A stretch of 64,000 nucleotides of DNA from Schoenoplectus triqueter (GCA_964058805.1 CAXKVV010000081.1:310001-374000); one strand, 5' to 3'; positions 23,935 to 35,597 are shown, numbered from the stretch's first letter. Notes: generated by a model from the letters alone, not told the origin. Numbers and translations: made by a program.

Positions 23935-26900
23935 TCACAAAATACACATAGACACAATACTACAAATCCTAAAAAGAAATCAATTATTTATTAAAGAAAG
24001 TAAGTGTGAATTTGGGTTGAAAGAGATTGAGTATCTGAGACACATTATCAGTGAGAAAGGGGTTGCAATAGATTCTAAAAGGGTTGAGGCTATGATGAGT
24101 TAGCCAAAACCAAAAACTATTAAGGAATTATGAGGATTTTTTGGCCTCACATGATATTATAGAAAATTTGTGAAAAGGTATGAAATAATTAGCAATCCAT
24201 TGACTTAGTTGCTTAATAAAAATTCCTTCTTATGAAATGATGAACCTGAAAGGGCATTTATGAAATTAAAAACAACAATGAGCCAAGCTCCTATGTTAAT
24301 AATGCTCGACTTTCAACAACCATTCGCCCTTGAAACTGATGTCAATGACCATGGCTTAGGTTACTTATGCAGAATGGTAGACCAAATAGCCTATTTCAGT
24401 CAAGCCTTAAAAATTAGATTTAAGTCATGCTCTACTTATGAAAAAGATACTAGCTTATGTGCAAAAATGATATCATTACTTGCAAGGAAATAATTTTATA
24501 ATTAAAACTGATCATTTCAGAAATACTTACTTGAATAAAAACTCAATACATCCTTACAGTATAAAGACATTTATAAATTAATGGGATTGAACTATACCAT
24601 TCAAAATAAGAAAGGATGTGAGAATGTTGTAGCAAATGCACCTTCAAGGAGAATAGAGGATAACCAAAATTGTGATGAAACTATGTCTTTAACTGAAATT
24701 TTATCAACTTAGATAGAAAAACTTGAGGAGAGTTATGAAGGGGATATGTGGGCTTATGAGATTTTAAAACGAAATATTGATCAGACGAAAGATCACATAA
24801 CTGTGTGAGGGCGCGGACGTAGAATCGTGTGCGGGGCTTTTAAAATTTATAATAACCTTACGCTACTTTGGTTCAGCCACAAGCGCACGATCTATGTTGG
24901 TATAGTAAGGGGTCGATCCGCAAGGAAGGAGGTAATTGCTGAGTTTACACTGCTCGGGTCTCTAGATGTACAAATAAATAAAAAAGGGGGTTTATTCTGA
25001 TTTTTGGTTATATATTTAAAACAGATTAAGCAGAAAAAATAATAACTAAATATTTTGTGTTTTGATTTTTCTAAAATAATAGTTCTTAGGGACACAGGTT
25101 GGATGTACATGCATACAGTCCGTACGACCCGTATGTACATGCATACAGTCTGTATGGACTCAGATAAGTCATGACTATTCTTAAAGACTGATTTCTTCTC
25201 TGGTTGCACGAATCATAATTGGCCACTACCTGGTCAGCGAACCTCAACTGTCGCTTCTTGGCCCGCTAGTTAGAGTATGGTTAGATGGAATTTCTAAGTT
25301 CCTTAAGCCTCAACTATCGCTTCTTGGCTTAGATTACCTAGATTGAGTGCATGGTTTCCTATAGGCACGCTCAGATCTCTCGATCTGAGCGGAGGTTCAA
25401 CTCTTCGGGTACAACATGATCTATCCTTTCATGTCTCAGATCTACCTACCGTACTTAGAAAGAACTCTATGATAAACTATCGAACCTTATACGGTGCAAG
25501 AGCCTGGCATCGGCTCAAGACCTAATCCTAGCAGTTGGACAAACAGATCAGACAAGCAATTTGTCAATAGTACACAACATAACAATCACAACCATTGATT
25601 CAAAGCAATCTTTAATAAATATTCATGATCCAAGTTTCACAACCCAGATCCCTAAAAACTAAAGTACTTAGTCGCTCATTGCGGCATATAAAAATACAGA
25701 AAAGATACAGAGAGCTAAGACAAAAGACATCCTACAAAGTGTGGGAGGACATTCAGGTATTATAGGAACATATCAAAGAACTAAAAAATATTTTATTGGC
25801 CAAAATTAAAAGAAGATGTGATTAATCATGTAATATTTTCCAATTAAATAAATATGAGAATAATTCACTCTCAGAGTTACTTGAGTCTATTCCCATACTA
25901 GCTGGGGCATGAGAAGTTATTACCATGGATTTTATCAGTGGATTACTAAAAAGCGAGAGGCAAGATGTGATTATGGTAATCATTAATAAGTTCACTAAAT
26001 ATGATCATTTCATTGCCTTATCACATCCTATATTAGCCAAGGAAGTAGCCAAAATCTTTCTAGAAACACTTTATAAACTTAGCTACCAAAGTTATTACTG
26101 ATATAGACCCTATCTTTACCGGTATTTTCTGGACTGAACTGCTAAAAAAACTGAAAATTAAGACCAATTTGAGTACTGCTTACCACCCATAAACAAATGG
26201 TAAAAATGAAAGATTAAATCAATGCTTGAAGCCGTATCTTAGGTGCATGGCTAGGCAAAAACCAAAGCAGTGGATAAAATAATTGTATTTGACTCAATAA
26301 TGGTATAACATCAATTTCTATACTTCTATAAACATGACTCCTTTTGAGGCATTGTATGGATATGAGCCACCTCACTTACCAATGGGAGAATTACCAAGTA
26401 GCAAGGTTCAGGTTGTAGATAAAATGTTCAAAGAAAGGTACAACTCAATTCTCCAATTAAAAGAACAATTACATAAGGCTCAGGAGAAAATAAAATTATT
26501 TGCTAATAGAAAGAGGCATGAAAGGCACTTGTCAGTGGGTGACTGGGTGTATTTGAGATTACAATCTTATAGACAAATCAGTGTGCAGAGAAGAAGTAAA
26601 CATAAGCTCGATTTCAAGTACTATGGGCCCTTTGAGATAATTGAAAAGATGAGAACAATAGCATATAAACTGAATTTACTAGATGGTTCACAAATGCATA
26701 TGGTATTTCATGTTTACAATTAAATAAGAAGATGGGAACTAAGGGATTGATTATGCCAAATTTGTCACTTGTTGGTAATCATGGTCACAAAAAGTGGAGT
26801 CAGCCAATGTGTTAAACAGAAGGGTGGTTAAGAAAGATAGTGTACCAGCAACTCAAATCCTAATCAGATGGTCTAATCTGTCGGATACTGATGCCACATG

Positions 26901-26975
26901 GGAGGATTACTTGCAGATTAGACAACAGTTCCCTAATTTTGTATTTGAGGACAACTACACTGCCAAGGAGAGGGG
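23935..26975 (+). pseudogene. Chromovirus RT end, RNase H, integrase, chromodomain-like tail
   Basis: Continuation of 7377-9278 after the copia element. RT end/RNase H: KESKCEFGLKEIEYLRH near 24000, then FALETDVNDHGLGYLC near 24325, where the D and G of the usual D-A-S-x-x-G-x-G box are partly kept. Integrase: SVGGHSGIIGTYQRTKKYF near 25740, MDFISGLLKSERQDVIMV near 25925, then SDRDP-like and STAYHP remnants near 26180, and MTPFEALYGYEPPHLP at 26334. C-terminal: KYYGPFEIIEKM near 26620, then a chromodomain-like block (ATQILIRWSNLSDTDATWED, ~26840-26910) that in chromoviruses guides insertion into heterochromatin. Stops and shifts break the frame; a solo LTR interrupts it at 24802-25690. Confidence 0.8.
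24802..25690 (-). mobile_element. Probable solo LTR inside the chromovirus integrase
   Basis: The integrase frame is broken between a KDHIT-type end (~24800) and SVGGHSG (~25740). The intervening sequence has no pol similarity. On the minus strand it contains CGACAGTTGAGG-type words and TCGACCCC-type words shared with Athila LTRs. It also has duplicated GTACATGCATACAGTC (25104 and 25135), comparable to the palindromic repeats of the 15-22 kb element. Borders are approximate and a TSD was not secured (ATAAC / ATAAA at best). Confidence 0.5.
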
Positions 26976-26977
26976 AG

Positions 26978-27468
26978 TGTTAGCATCTGCAATGTTACTG
27001 ATAAATGAATCGAGTGTGGAGAGGATTAACCATGAGGAGGAGCTCAATGAGAAGGAGAGCAGCAGAAAGGAGAATCAGAGTGGAATTGATCAATGAATAA
27101 GGTGAAGAGAGAAATCAAATGGAGCTGGTGACCGTTAAAGTCAGTTGAGAGTTAATTCGGATCTTCTCCATTTGCTAATGGAATAAAATGGACGAACTGG
27201 AGATTATCGCTATATTCATTTTTATCCATTTTGGTTAACTGTAGTTTGTTGTAAGTTGGTTAACAATGATTGCGTTGGACTGAATTAGCTATAAATAGCT
27301 TGTAAAGCGGATTGTAACTCTATGTTGTTGAATAATATTAAACTGTTACTTCATTTTTCAAAAAAAATCATTTTTTCCTTTTATCCAGACTTAATCCTCT
27401 CCACTAATTATGAAATTTCTTCTCACATTGAGTTAGAATTGCTTTGTTCTGAATTTTGGCTCATAACA
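26978..27468 (+). repeat. 3' LTR of the chromovirus
   Basis: 491 bp, beginning TGTTAGCATCTGC and ending GGCTCATAACA, with TAGCTATAAATAGC as its TATA box (~27286) and ATTTA target duplication after it. Confidence 0.88.
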
Positions 27469-27473
27469 ATTTA

Positions 27474-27894
27474 TTATTAAACTTCTATTTTTTTCCTTGT
27501 AAGCTTTTTGTAAAAAGTCCTATCGGCCACTTTTACCGTATCAAAAATAAATTTATAACAATACAAAAAAAATCTACTTTGAACTTGAAACGTACAAGTT
27601 ATACATTGAAAATATTAACCGCAACAAAAAAAATCTCTCAAAATTCACAATTAATTTCTAGCAAAGGCAAGCCGGCAACAAACTTCTCTCAACCAACCTC
27701 CAACAATCAAACTGCTCGAGATCCAGTATTCAAGATATAAAATTGCTATAAGATCGGCGCGTCGATTAGAATCGATGTGACATTTCCAATGGATATTGTT
27801 ATTACTTATTAGATTATCAATATATTCTGACATTTTAATATCAATATATTATTTAATTATAGTAATAGAAAGTATCACAGTATATTAAATGAGA
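27474..27894. other. Spacer between chromovirus and MITE, no gene recognised
   Basis: A/T-rich. A 94-residue ORF (27456-27740) overlaps the LTR end and has no recognisable domain; I regard it as chance. A short GAAACGTACAAGTTAT word recurs at 28658, hinting at an old local duplication. Confidence 0.4.
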
Positions 27895-28278
27895 AGGGAT
27901 CGGTTCACAATGGGTTATTTTGATAATCTTGACAATGGACCTCTAAATAAATATAAAACAAATCTTAAAAATAGAAAAAAGTTTATAGATGTGTTCTTTT
28001 ACCTTTAGATTGATGGTTATTCAAATTTCATGCAATTTCATTATCGTTTGATAGTCCATCAAAGATTATCAAATTTTCATATAATTTACAACGGTTCTAA
28101 ATTAACGGTATTTGATGGACTATCAAATGATAATGAAATTACATGAAATTTGAATGACCATCAATCTAAACGTAAAAGAACAAGTCTATAAATTTTTCTT
28201 TATTTTTAAGATTTTTTTATATTTGTTTAGAAGTTCATTGTCAAGGTTGTCAAAATAATCTATTGTCAATGGATCCCC
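27895..28278. mobile_element. Fold-back MITE, ~384 bp, best preserved copy
   Basis: The left arm contains GGGTTATTTTGATAATCTTG, mirrored by CAAGGTTGTCAAAATAATC on the right. Arms continue inward through GATTGATGGTTATTCAAATT / AATTTGAATGACCATCAATC and GATAGTCCATCAAAGATTAT / GGACTATCAAATGATAATG. Termini are GGGATC and GGATCCCC. Almost the entire element can fold into one hairpin, so any transcript is a small-RNA precursor candidate. Confidence 0.82.
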
Positions 28279-28796
28279 ACTCATATTAAATATGAGAATT
28301 TTGAGCAAAAAGAAAAAAAGAGAGGAACAAACGGAAATTATGGGTGGTTTTTTAAATTATGAATTAATTATACGATTATTTATATCATTTTACGCTTATG
28401 TGGAGCTGAATAATTTCTTTAAGCCTTAACCCTACAGCTGCAGGGTTGACCACATTGACAAAAGTTACAGAGAATCTCCCCCGAATTTTGTTGCCCCTCT
28501 AATAAGAAAAGGCGGTCCAGAACAACGAGCCAGAAAGGAAATAATTGGAAATTATTGCCATCGAATTTTTTTTTTTTTACATCCCACGCTGCTGTCTCTG
28601 GCTCTCTGCACAGGCCAGCCTTTCCCATATCAGTCTTATTAGGAACCGTTGGATCTGAAACGTACAAGTTATGCATTGAAATTAAACCCACATGCAAAAC
28701 GGGCCCACGATCCATTCACCGACCTGCCATTGGATAGTTGATATTTCAGATCTCCCACTTTTTTACACTACTGTAATATTTGCTTTCGGGATGTGG
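28279..28796. other. Unique-looking spacer, similar to 37080-37200
   Basis: 28484-28550 (CTCTAATAAGAAAAGGCGGT, then ACAACGAGCCAGAAAGGAAA) resembles 37087-37140 and the following CCGTTGGATCT resembles ~37181. No coding evidence: the two ORFs here (both strands, 28419-28737) overlap each other and have no recognisable domain. Confidence 0.4.
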
Positions 28797-29250
28797 CAGA
28801 TAAGGCAGATTTTTTTATTATAATAATTATAATAATCATATTATTAAAAACAAGAGTGATTAAAGTATAATTTTAAATTTATGAATGACAGTGACGAGGA
28901 GCAAACGTGCTATTGTCAGTGGCGTTTTTGCTACAGTACGCGCCAATGGCAGTGACACTTTGCTCAACAATGTCAGTTCCAATGACATCTTTGATCACTA
29001 TAAATTAACTCATTCATTGCTCTCCTCATCTCACAAACACAACACAAACATCTCTCTTACCCCCACCCGTCGCTCTCCTCATCTCACAAACACAACACTT
29101 TTACATCTCTCTTATAAATATCCAAAATTTTCATTCCTCCAAATAATACCAGATTTAAATTTTGATCTTTCTGATGAAGGAAATTACACTGTGGAAGAAC
29201 CGAACGGTAGTAGCTTTTTTGCGAGAATATTTCCAAACCATGATCAAAGC

Positions 29251-29932
29251 TAGGGATGGCAATAAAGCCCATGGCCCGACCGGCCTACCCGGACCCGTCC
29301 GACCCGACGACCGACCCGCCCGATCCGGAGTTCAAACGGGTAGGGTCGGGCAGGGTCAAAGGACGGGCCGGGCGGGTACGGGTTTAGGGTGAGACCCGCC
29401 CGCCCGGCCCGTAATATCAATAATATATAATATATATTTATATGTGTTATGTATAATTGTATAATTGTATATAAGCAACTTATCAAATTGGATAAAATTA
29501 ATAATTTAACTAATATAATGTTCATTTAAATTAATTCTTTTAATTAAATATCATAATTTGTAAATTGAGTACTTGAGTTGGTGCAAATATTTAATAATTT
29601 TTAGACTTAAAAATTAACTTATACTATGATAGTGCAAATATTTAATAACATTTTAGTTTAAATACAATAATCATTCTCTAAAGATATAATATTAAGAAGA
29701 GAGAAATCGTTAACCATATAATTTAATTAAAAAAATATAACAACAAAATATCTTTGACAAAGTCGGGCCGGGACGGGTACGGGCGGATAGGCCCGTCAAG
29801 CATCATGGGCGGGTCGGGTCATCAATTAGGCCCAGAGGTAAGGGCCAGGTAGGCCGGGCCGAGGTTTTAAAAGACGGGTCGGGCTCCGGGTTTGACATAA
29901 ACCCGACCCGGCCCGGCCCATTGCCATCCCTA
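29251..29932. mobile_element. Non-autonomous hAT element nested in the MULE
   Basis: Perfect 8-bp TSD ATCAAAGC (29243-29250, 29933-29940). Termini TAGGGATGGCAA and TTGCCATCCCTA are perfect inverted repeats. GGCCCGACC / CGGGTCGGGC words fill both subterminal regions around an A/T-rich core. Removing it rejoins the MULE reading frame (…FPNHDQS to NSYPN…). A different TIR family from 4306-4978, though the C-rich subterminal design is the same. Confidence 0.92.
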
Positions 29933-32515
29933 ATCAAAGCAATTCCTATCCAAATCAGGTTCAAAATATAATATCTAATTTTAATCAAGGTAGATATTAT
30001 ACGAACTATTCTTATGATAATAGTATTTATTCACATTCGTATCCATTTGTTTACCAACAACTGAACCCAACATTGCCACCATATCATACCTATAATTTTT
30101 TTGGAGGTAGTAGCAGTACTAATGATCAATCGAATTTTCAAGAGAACTGCGATAATTTAGCTGACGATCGCAACTTAAACGTTTTAGACGTTAATTTGAG
30201 TCTTGCTAGGGCTGAAGAGCAAAGTAATATTAATCCAACAGTAATAGAATAAAGCGATGATCAGGATAAGCAAGATGATGCCGGTCTGTATTATTCAAGT
30301 GAAGTAGAAACAGGAGAGGATTACACTGAGCAGTCAGATTTTTTGAATGATGAATACGAAAATGAGGAAATTCAGAGATACGATACCACATTGTTAGTTA
30401 CCGGACGAACCGAGAGGCAACATCCCGTAGAAGCATTGAACAATTTTGAGATGTTCGACCGTTTAGATGTAAATGAATCCTGATTAGGACCCAATAATGA
30501 GTTAGCCGAAAATAGAATATGTGCTTCTAAATCGGGTTTAAATTGGGTAATTTATGATTGGAGTGTTAGAAAAAACATTAAATGTTGGGTACAAAAAAAT
30601 TATAAAACACGACTTATTATGAAATGCAAAGAAGAGAGTTGCTCTTAGAGATTATACGCTAGACCTGAAGAGGACTCAACCACATGGAGGATCATCACAA
30701 ATAAAACCCCCACAATTGTAGAAGACCATCAGGAGATCGCAAATACTTACAACTCACATATAATTTGATTGTAAGTTGTGTTCGACAATATTTTAAAAAA
30801 ATCTCTCTCTAATAGTGTAACAAATCAATATGATTATAGAAACAAAATATCCCGGTATGGCACCAACGTACAATAAATTTTGGCATGATCAAGAAAGAGT
30901 AATCGAAAAATTATTTAGCACTTGGGAATGGTCATATACATTGCTCCCATAAATATTGGGGGCGATTGCTCAGACTACTCCAGGTACAAAATATAAAATA
31001 TTGACGTGTGATACTTCGGATGACAATGTAAGAATATTTAAATCTATAGCTTGGGCTTATGGATCGTATATTGCAGCGTTCAAATATTTAAGGCATGTTA
31101 TAATCATTGATGCTAGATTCTTATCAGGCCGTTATAAGGGTAGATTATTGATGGCATGCGGATACGATGCAGAGAATAAACTTCTTCCTCTAACATTTGG
31201 GATCATGAATGAAGAAAATATGGATAATTAGGGTTAGTTCATGCGATGAGTCTGTAATGAAGTAATCCAATCTAACATGAAAATATGTATTATATCTGAC
31301 TGTCATTGGGGAATAAAGGGAGTTTTCTAGAGGCCGCATTTGGGATAGTCAGTAGAACATGGAGAGGCGGTACACCGGTATTGCATGCAACACGTTGTAG
31401 AAAATTTATATAAGGAAGCCGGAAAATCTAAAAAAAAAAAGAAGATAATCTCAGGGATGATTTCAGAAGGAGACTAGCAAATAAGAAAAAATCACATCAT
31501 TTCATAGAGAGATAGCGAATATTGAGGAGATCAAATAAAAAGGCTTATGATTTTTTTAAAAAAGTCGAAAGAAGATTAGAAAATGATAATAAAGAGCATC
31601 ATAATTTTACTTCGTGGGCACAAACTAATGATGGAGGACATCGATGGGGTATAATGATCAGCAATGGTTTGGAAGCTCTGAATAGTTTGTTCAGAGTTGA
31701 GCGGACTTTACCTGTTGCGGTAATTATGGAGGGAACATGATATAAATGTGCTAAATGGTTCGACAAGAAGGAAATAGAAGCATTGAACATGCATAGAATA
31801 TGCAAGCAATGGCCCAAAAAAATTGACGATATCTTATCAAAACTTGATGACAAAGCAGATTCGTCTTGATACTTTTTTCTATATTTACTAATTTTTTGGA
31901 CATAATGTGATACTTTTTGAATTTTTCCTAAAAATTACAGCCCGCATGAAGGTAATTCCGCTTGAAACTGCTCGAGAAGAATACGAGATTTAGGTGCTTG
32001 GTGTGAGGATCGAGAGTGGAGGATATAGACCGTTTTAAGTACACTATTATAATTCCGAATGAACAATACACTCGAGATGACCCATAATTGTCGGAACTGC
32101 ACTGCAAGTGTGATTGCCAGAAACCTCAACTGACTGGGATACACTGCTCTCATGTGATTGTTGTGTGCTAACATAGAAATTTTTTGATGTGTACGATTTA
32201 ATAGATGAGCGATACAATACAACCCACCTACTGAATACTTGGTCCGATCAATTTCATTGTTATGGAGATCAACAAGTTTGGCCACCATACATTGGAGGAA
32301 CTATAATACCAAATAAAGAATTGATAAAAATTGGCCGACGTGTGAAGGTTAGACTTCGAATGGTAATGGACGAGATGGAGGGAAGGATACGGGGTCATAG
32401 AAGATTGAGGAACATACAGTCTTCTCAAAGAGATGAAATTAGTCGTGACCCCCTTCTAATTGATACATTATAATCAGGATGCCATATGAGCAGACCTTCA
32501 AGTCCCGCAACAAAC

Positions 32516-32752
32516 AGAAGAACCCAAACTTCTCGAGATGTTTTGCAATTAGTGAGATTCTCAACTGGTTATGATCCAAGAGATAACAACAGAAGAACTC
32601 AAACTTCTCGAGATATTTTGCAATCAACGAGATTCTCAACTTATTATGATCCAAGAGATAACAACAGAAGAACTCAAACTTCTCGAGATACTTTGCAATC
32701 AGCGAGATTCTCAACTAGTTATGATCCAAGAGATAATAACAGAAGCACCGAA
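32516..32752 (+). repeat. 75-bp tandem repeat in the MULE C-terminus
   Basis: AGAAGAACTCAAACTTCTCG recurs at 32516, 32591 and 32666, with a partial copy at 32741. The period is exactly 75 bp, so the frame is kept: 25 residues including RRTQTSRD, RFST and YDPRDNN. The same frame as the transposase upstream, separated only by a TAA. Confidence 0.9.
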
Positions 32753-33009
32753 GGTCGTCAGGAGCAACAAAGACGAGCTGAAAATGCTTCAACTAGGGGT
32801 GAAAGAGGAAATAGCTTTGGAAATATAATCCTAAATTTTTTTGCACGTAGAAAAAAATAATATTTTATGATATATTGATGTACCAATTACATTGTTATTT
32901 CTCTGTAATTTTAATTTCATAACTAGCTTCTCATATATATGTATTTTATTTATAATTTTTTTAAAATATAATGTATCTTTGCCTGATTATAATGTGCAAA
33001 AATCTAATT

Positions 33010-33290
33010 ATATTACAGACCTAATTATAAATGTGTATAATCTATAATTAATCTATAATTAATCTATATAATTAATTTATAATTGATCTATAATTTATCT
33101 ACATAATTAATTTATAATTAATCTAATTTATCTACAATTAATTTGTAATTAGTCTAATTTATCTACAATTAATTTGTAATTAATCTAATTTATCTGCAAT
33201 TAATTTTTAATTAATCTAATTTATCTACAATTAATTTTTAATTAATATAATTTATCTACAATTAATTTTTAATTAATCTAATTAATTAAA
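33010..33290. repeat. A/T minisatellite, TAATCTAATTTATCTACAAT units
   Basis: Units of roughly 35-39 bp built from AATTAATCTAATTTATCTACA repeat about six times, preceded by shorter ATCTATAATTA units. Lies between the transposase end and the MULE right terminus. Confidence 0.8.
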
Positions 33291-33303
33291 TTAAGAAACA
33301 CAC

Positions 33304-33395
33304 CACTCTCAGTGGCGCGTTTTATGGAAGACGCCACTGGCAGTGACGTGTTTTATGGAAGACGTCACTGGCAGTGGCGCGCTGCCATTCGTAGA
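33304..33395. repeat. Subterminal GC-rich repeats of the MULE
   Basis: GTGGCGCGTTTTATGGAAGACGCCACTGGCAGTGACG and its variant follow one another (33311 and ~33347). Related words (CAGTGGCGTTTTTGC, CGCCAATGGCAGTGAC) occur at the left end near 28918-28955. Candidate transposase-binding or hairpin sites. Confidence 0.65.
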
Positions 33396-33476
33396 TTTAA
33401 AATTAACAAATCCTCTGTCTTATTATTAATAATACTATTTTAATAATAATTATATAAAAAAAATCTGCAGATAAGG

Positions 33477-35016
33477 TGTTATCACTTCCAGATCCGATAG
33501 GATCCGAGTATTATTGTGTTTGGATTTCAGGCTTATACTTTAGAAGTATTCAGATTTAAATTTTGAATCATAATTTTTTATTTCAAATTACATCAGTGGT
33601 CAGAATATTATATTTAACAATGAACTTTTTTTTTTTTTGAATAACAGATTTAGTATATATGGTACTGATTCTCGCCTATCTATGGAGTAATATAAATTCA
33701 AGTTCTAAAGAAAAAAAATATAAAAAAATAATATATTTTGAAGTTTATCATTCTACTTCAAAGAGATAATTGATATTTTTCATCTAGTTTGTGAAAGTTC
33801 AGTTCTGAAATGAGTTCAGAAGAGATTCAGATCCTTTAAAATTCTGCATCAAATATTTTGTTATCTAGTTATACTACTATGGATTAATATTTTTGATTAA
33901 AGTTCTAATATAAATGAAAAATACTATTTATATCGAAATTTTATATTTTTTATTAGAACACTAATGAAATAAAAATATCCAATTATATAATATGTAGGTT
34001 TCTTTCCGACATATATCATACCATATTCTTATACATTGATAAGTATATTAATTATTTCAATGTTTCTATGGGTATTGGGTATTGGGTATTGAATAGAGAT
34101 CAATTTTGAATCAAGTATGTAATTTAGAATCATATCCTACTCATTATGATGTTGGATTTGGGTAGGATCCAGATCAGATATAAAAATACTGATATTCTAA
34201 CTCTATTTAATATTAATGTCAATTATATATAATAAGACATAATCTATCCCATTTGACCCGATCTGTATTGATTTCCGATTTTGGATCTGTTTAGGATATG
34301 AGCACCGAATAATCGAGTAAATTTGGCACTGGACCTGTGGCATTTTATATAGGAGGCTGATATACAGTTAGGCTTGTTGATATCGTCATCGATATAAGCT
34401 TAATTATATACATTATACGAATTATTATATATTTTTAATGACTTTATTACGTTGCTTATTTTATAAATTTATATAGTACAATCTTTATGTACGTCAAAAG
34501 AGTTATTGTGTATATTAATGATATCAACAAAGTATAATATACAAATAAATGATATAATAAAGTCAACGAGATGATAATAACTCGTATAATGTGCAAAATT
34601 AAATCCGTATTGACGATGATATCAACAAGTATATCTTTGAAATATTTTCCATTGTATAAGCACACATGTTAGTGTATTTTTAATGGTTAATTTTTAAAAA
34701 TGAAAACCGAGCCCAAGATCAATCTTTTCGCAAAAGAAAAAGGGCAAAGTTGGAGTGAATCTTGGCAAAAGAAAAAAGAGTTGAAAGTTGAAACCGCTTC
34801 ATTTTGTGTTTATTTCACAAAAATCATTTCTTAACGCATGGTTGCTTAACTAATGGTATCGTACCTACAAGATAATGACAAAGATAAGCGTGAGTTTTAT
34901 ACTTTCTCCATTGCTTGACACCTAATAGTCGTTTCTAATATATCTTTATTATTATAAATAGTAAATCTGATGTTTCATTAAAATGCTAAATCAAAAACCA
35001 GAAATCTTAGATAGAA
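33477..35016. other. Intergenic; holds one copy of a duplicated segment
   Basis: A/T-rich. 34690-34980 (GTTGAAACCGCT, then AATGACAAAGATAAGCGTG and TTCTAATATATCTTTATTATT) is a diverged copy of 39240-39600. A 69-residue minus-strand ORF at 34456-34665 is hydrophobic, A/T-driven and not convincing. Confidence 0.5.
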
Positions 35017-35229
35017 TTAAGCAGCCGCAGAGGAAATATTCCATTCCACAACCACCATTAATAGGGAATTAAATCCGCTGTTAGCAGAACCGGCAAGCAG
35101 GGTCCTGCTCTTCGGAATTCGAGGACGCGAATCAATTTTATCTTCCTTAAAATTTGCATAGTTGTTATTCAGTGATTTTTGACCGTCTGATTTAAAAGCA
35201 GGATCATATTCATCATCGGGAAAAAGCAT
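35017..35229 (-). CDS. Hypothetical 70-residue ORF, doubtful
   Basis: Starts ATG at 35229 on the minus strand and ends TAA-side at 35017. The first residues are MLFPDDEYDPAFKSDGQ, and the chain is polar with balanced composition, unlike the A/T-driven ORFs around it. It has no recognisable domain or signal peptide. A MITE (35239-35597) is inserted just upstream of the start. It could be a fragment of a dead gene or chance. It sits beside the duplicated segment, and only a faint counterpart (CATTAATAG context) is visible at ~40190. Confidence 0.2.
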   Translation of the reverse strand: MLFPDDEYDPAFKSDGQKSLNNNYANFKEDKIDSRPRIPKSRTLLAGSANSGFNSLLMVVVEWNISSAAA

Positions 35230-35238
35230 CAGATTCGG

Positions 35239-35597
35239 GATCCAAATCTGCTATTATTTTTGAAAATAGAAGGATCCTACTTTTAAATCTAAAAAAATAT
35301 TTAAAAAATTCTAAAAATAGAAAAAAAAGTATGGATATATTCTTTTATTTATAAATTGATAGCCTATAAATTTTCATGTAATTTCATTAATGTTTGATGG
35401 TTCATCAAAGATTATTAAATTTAACGGTTTTTGATGGACTATCAGATGTTAATGAAATTACGTAAAATTTGACGGACTGTTAATCTACAAATAAAAAATA
35501 TATCTATAATTTTTTTTCTGTTTTTAAAATTTTTAAATATTTTTTGATTTAAAGGTAGACCCTACTATTATCCAAAAATAATAGCAGGTTTAATTCC
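35239..35597. mobile_element. Fold-back MITE with 9-bp TSD (MULE-type)
   Basis: Flanked by CAGATTCGG at 35230-35238 and 35598-35606. The arms include CTGCTATTATTTTTG and CAAAAATAATAGCAG, continuing inward (GGTTCATCAAAGATTATTAAA / GATGGACTATCAGATG). The interior resembles the 27895 family but the termini carry an extra CTGCTATTATTTTTG segment. The 9-bp TSD suggests mobilisation by a Mutator-like transposase. Confidence 0.82.

Larger units (their letters stand above)
5748..27468 (+). mobile_element. Ty3/gypsy chromovirus retrotransposon, outermost of a nest
   Basis: The element begins TGTCAGCATCTGC and ends GGCTCATAACA, flanked by ATTTA at 5743-5747 and 27469-27473. Internal order is gag, protease and reverse transcriptase (7377-9278), interrupted by a copia element, then RT end, RNase H, integrase and a chromodomain-like tail (23935-26975). 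A sequence after the 5' LTR (GTATCAGGGTCAGGTTC, from ~7331) resembles the primer binding site for initiator Met tRNA. Many stops and frameshifts make it inactive. With insertions removed the element would be about 6 kb, a normal chromovirus size. Confidence 0.9.
29100..32860 (+). pseudogene. MULE transposase, multiple stops
   Basis: Cut-and-paste transposase, dead here. In order: an Asn/Tyr-rich N-terminus split by the hAT MITE; an acidic region (YYSSEVETGEDYTEQSDF, ~30280); a DNA-binding MuDR-type domain near 30510-30720 (GLNWVIYDWSVRKN, then MKCKEESCS); the MULE core at 30956-31231 with VIIIDARFLSGRYKGRLLMA, where the usual D-G-T is D-A-R; and HRWGIMISNGLEALNSLF near 31640. A SWIM zinc finger follows at ~32102 (CDCQKPQLTGIHCSHVIVVC). 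The C-terminus holds three 25-residue repeats. A TAA at 32471 and several other stops interrupt it. No intact ATG start was found. Confidence 0.82.
28806..33467 (+). mobile_element. Complete MULE (Mutator-like) transposon, inactive
   Basis: A perfect 9-bp target duplication CAGATAAGG flanks it (28797-28805, 33468-33476), the hallmark length for Mutator-like elements. Termini are CAGATTTTTTTAT and ATAAAAAAAATCTG, followed inward on both sides by A/T-rich inverted sequence. Inside are short GC-richer repeats (GGCAGTGAC / GTCACTGGCAGTGGCG) near both ends, a TATAAATT box (~28999), a broken transposase (29100-32860) and a nested hAT MITE. Length 4662 bp including that MITE. Confidence 0.9.

Noticed and set aside
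29250..29525. ORFs across the hAT MITE ends (both strands)
   Set aside because: They start or end in the CGGGTCGGGC arrays and are broken by the TSD boundary.
32439..32828. Repeat-bearing ORFs in other frames (MULE tail)
   Set aside because: They are alternative readings of the 75-bp repeat; the frame continuous with the transposase is the real one.
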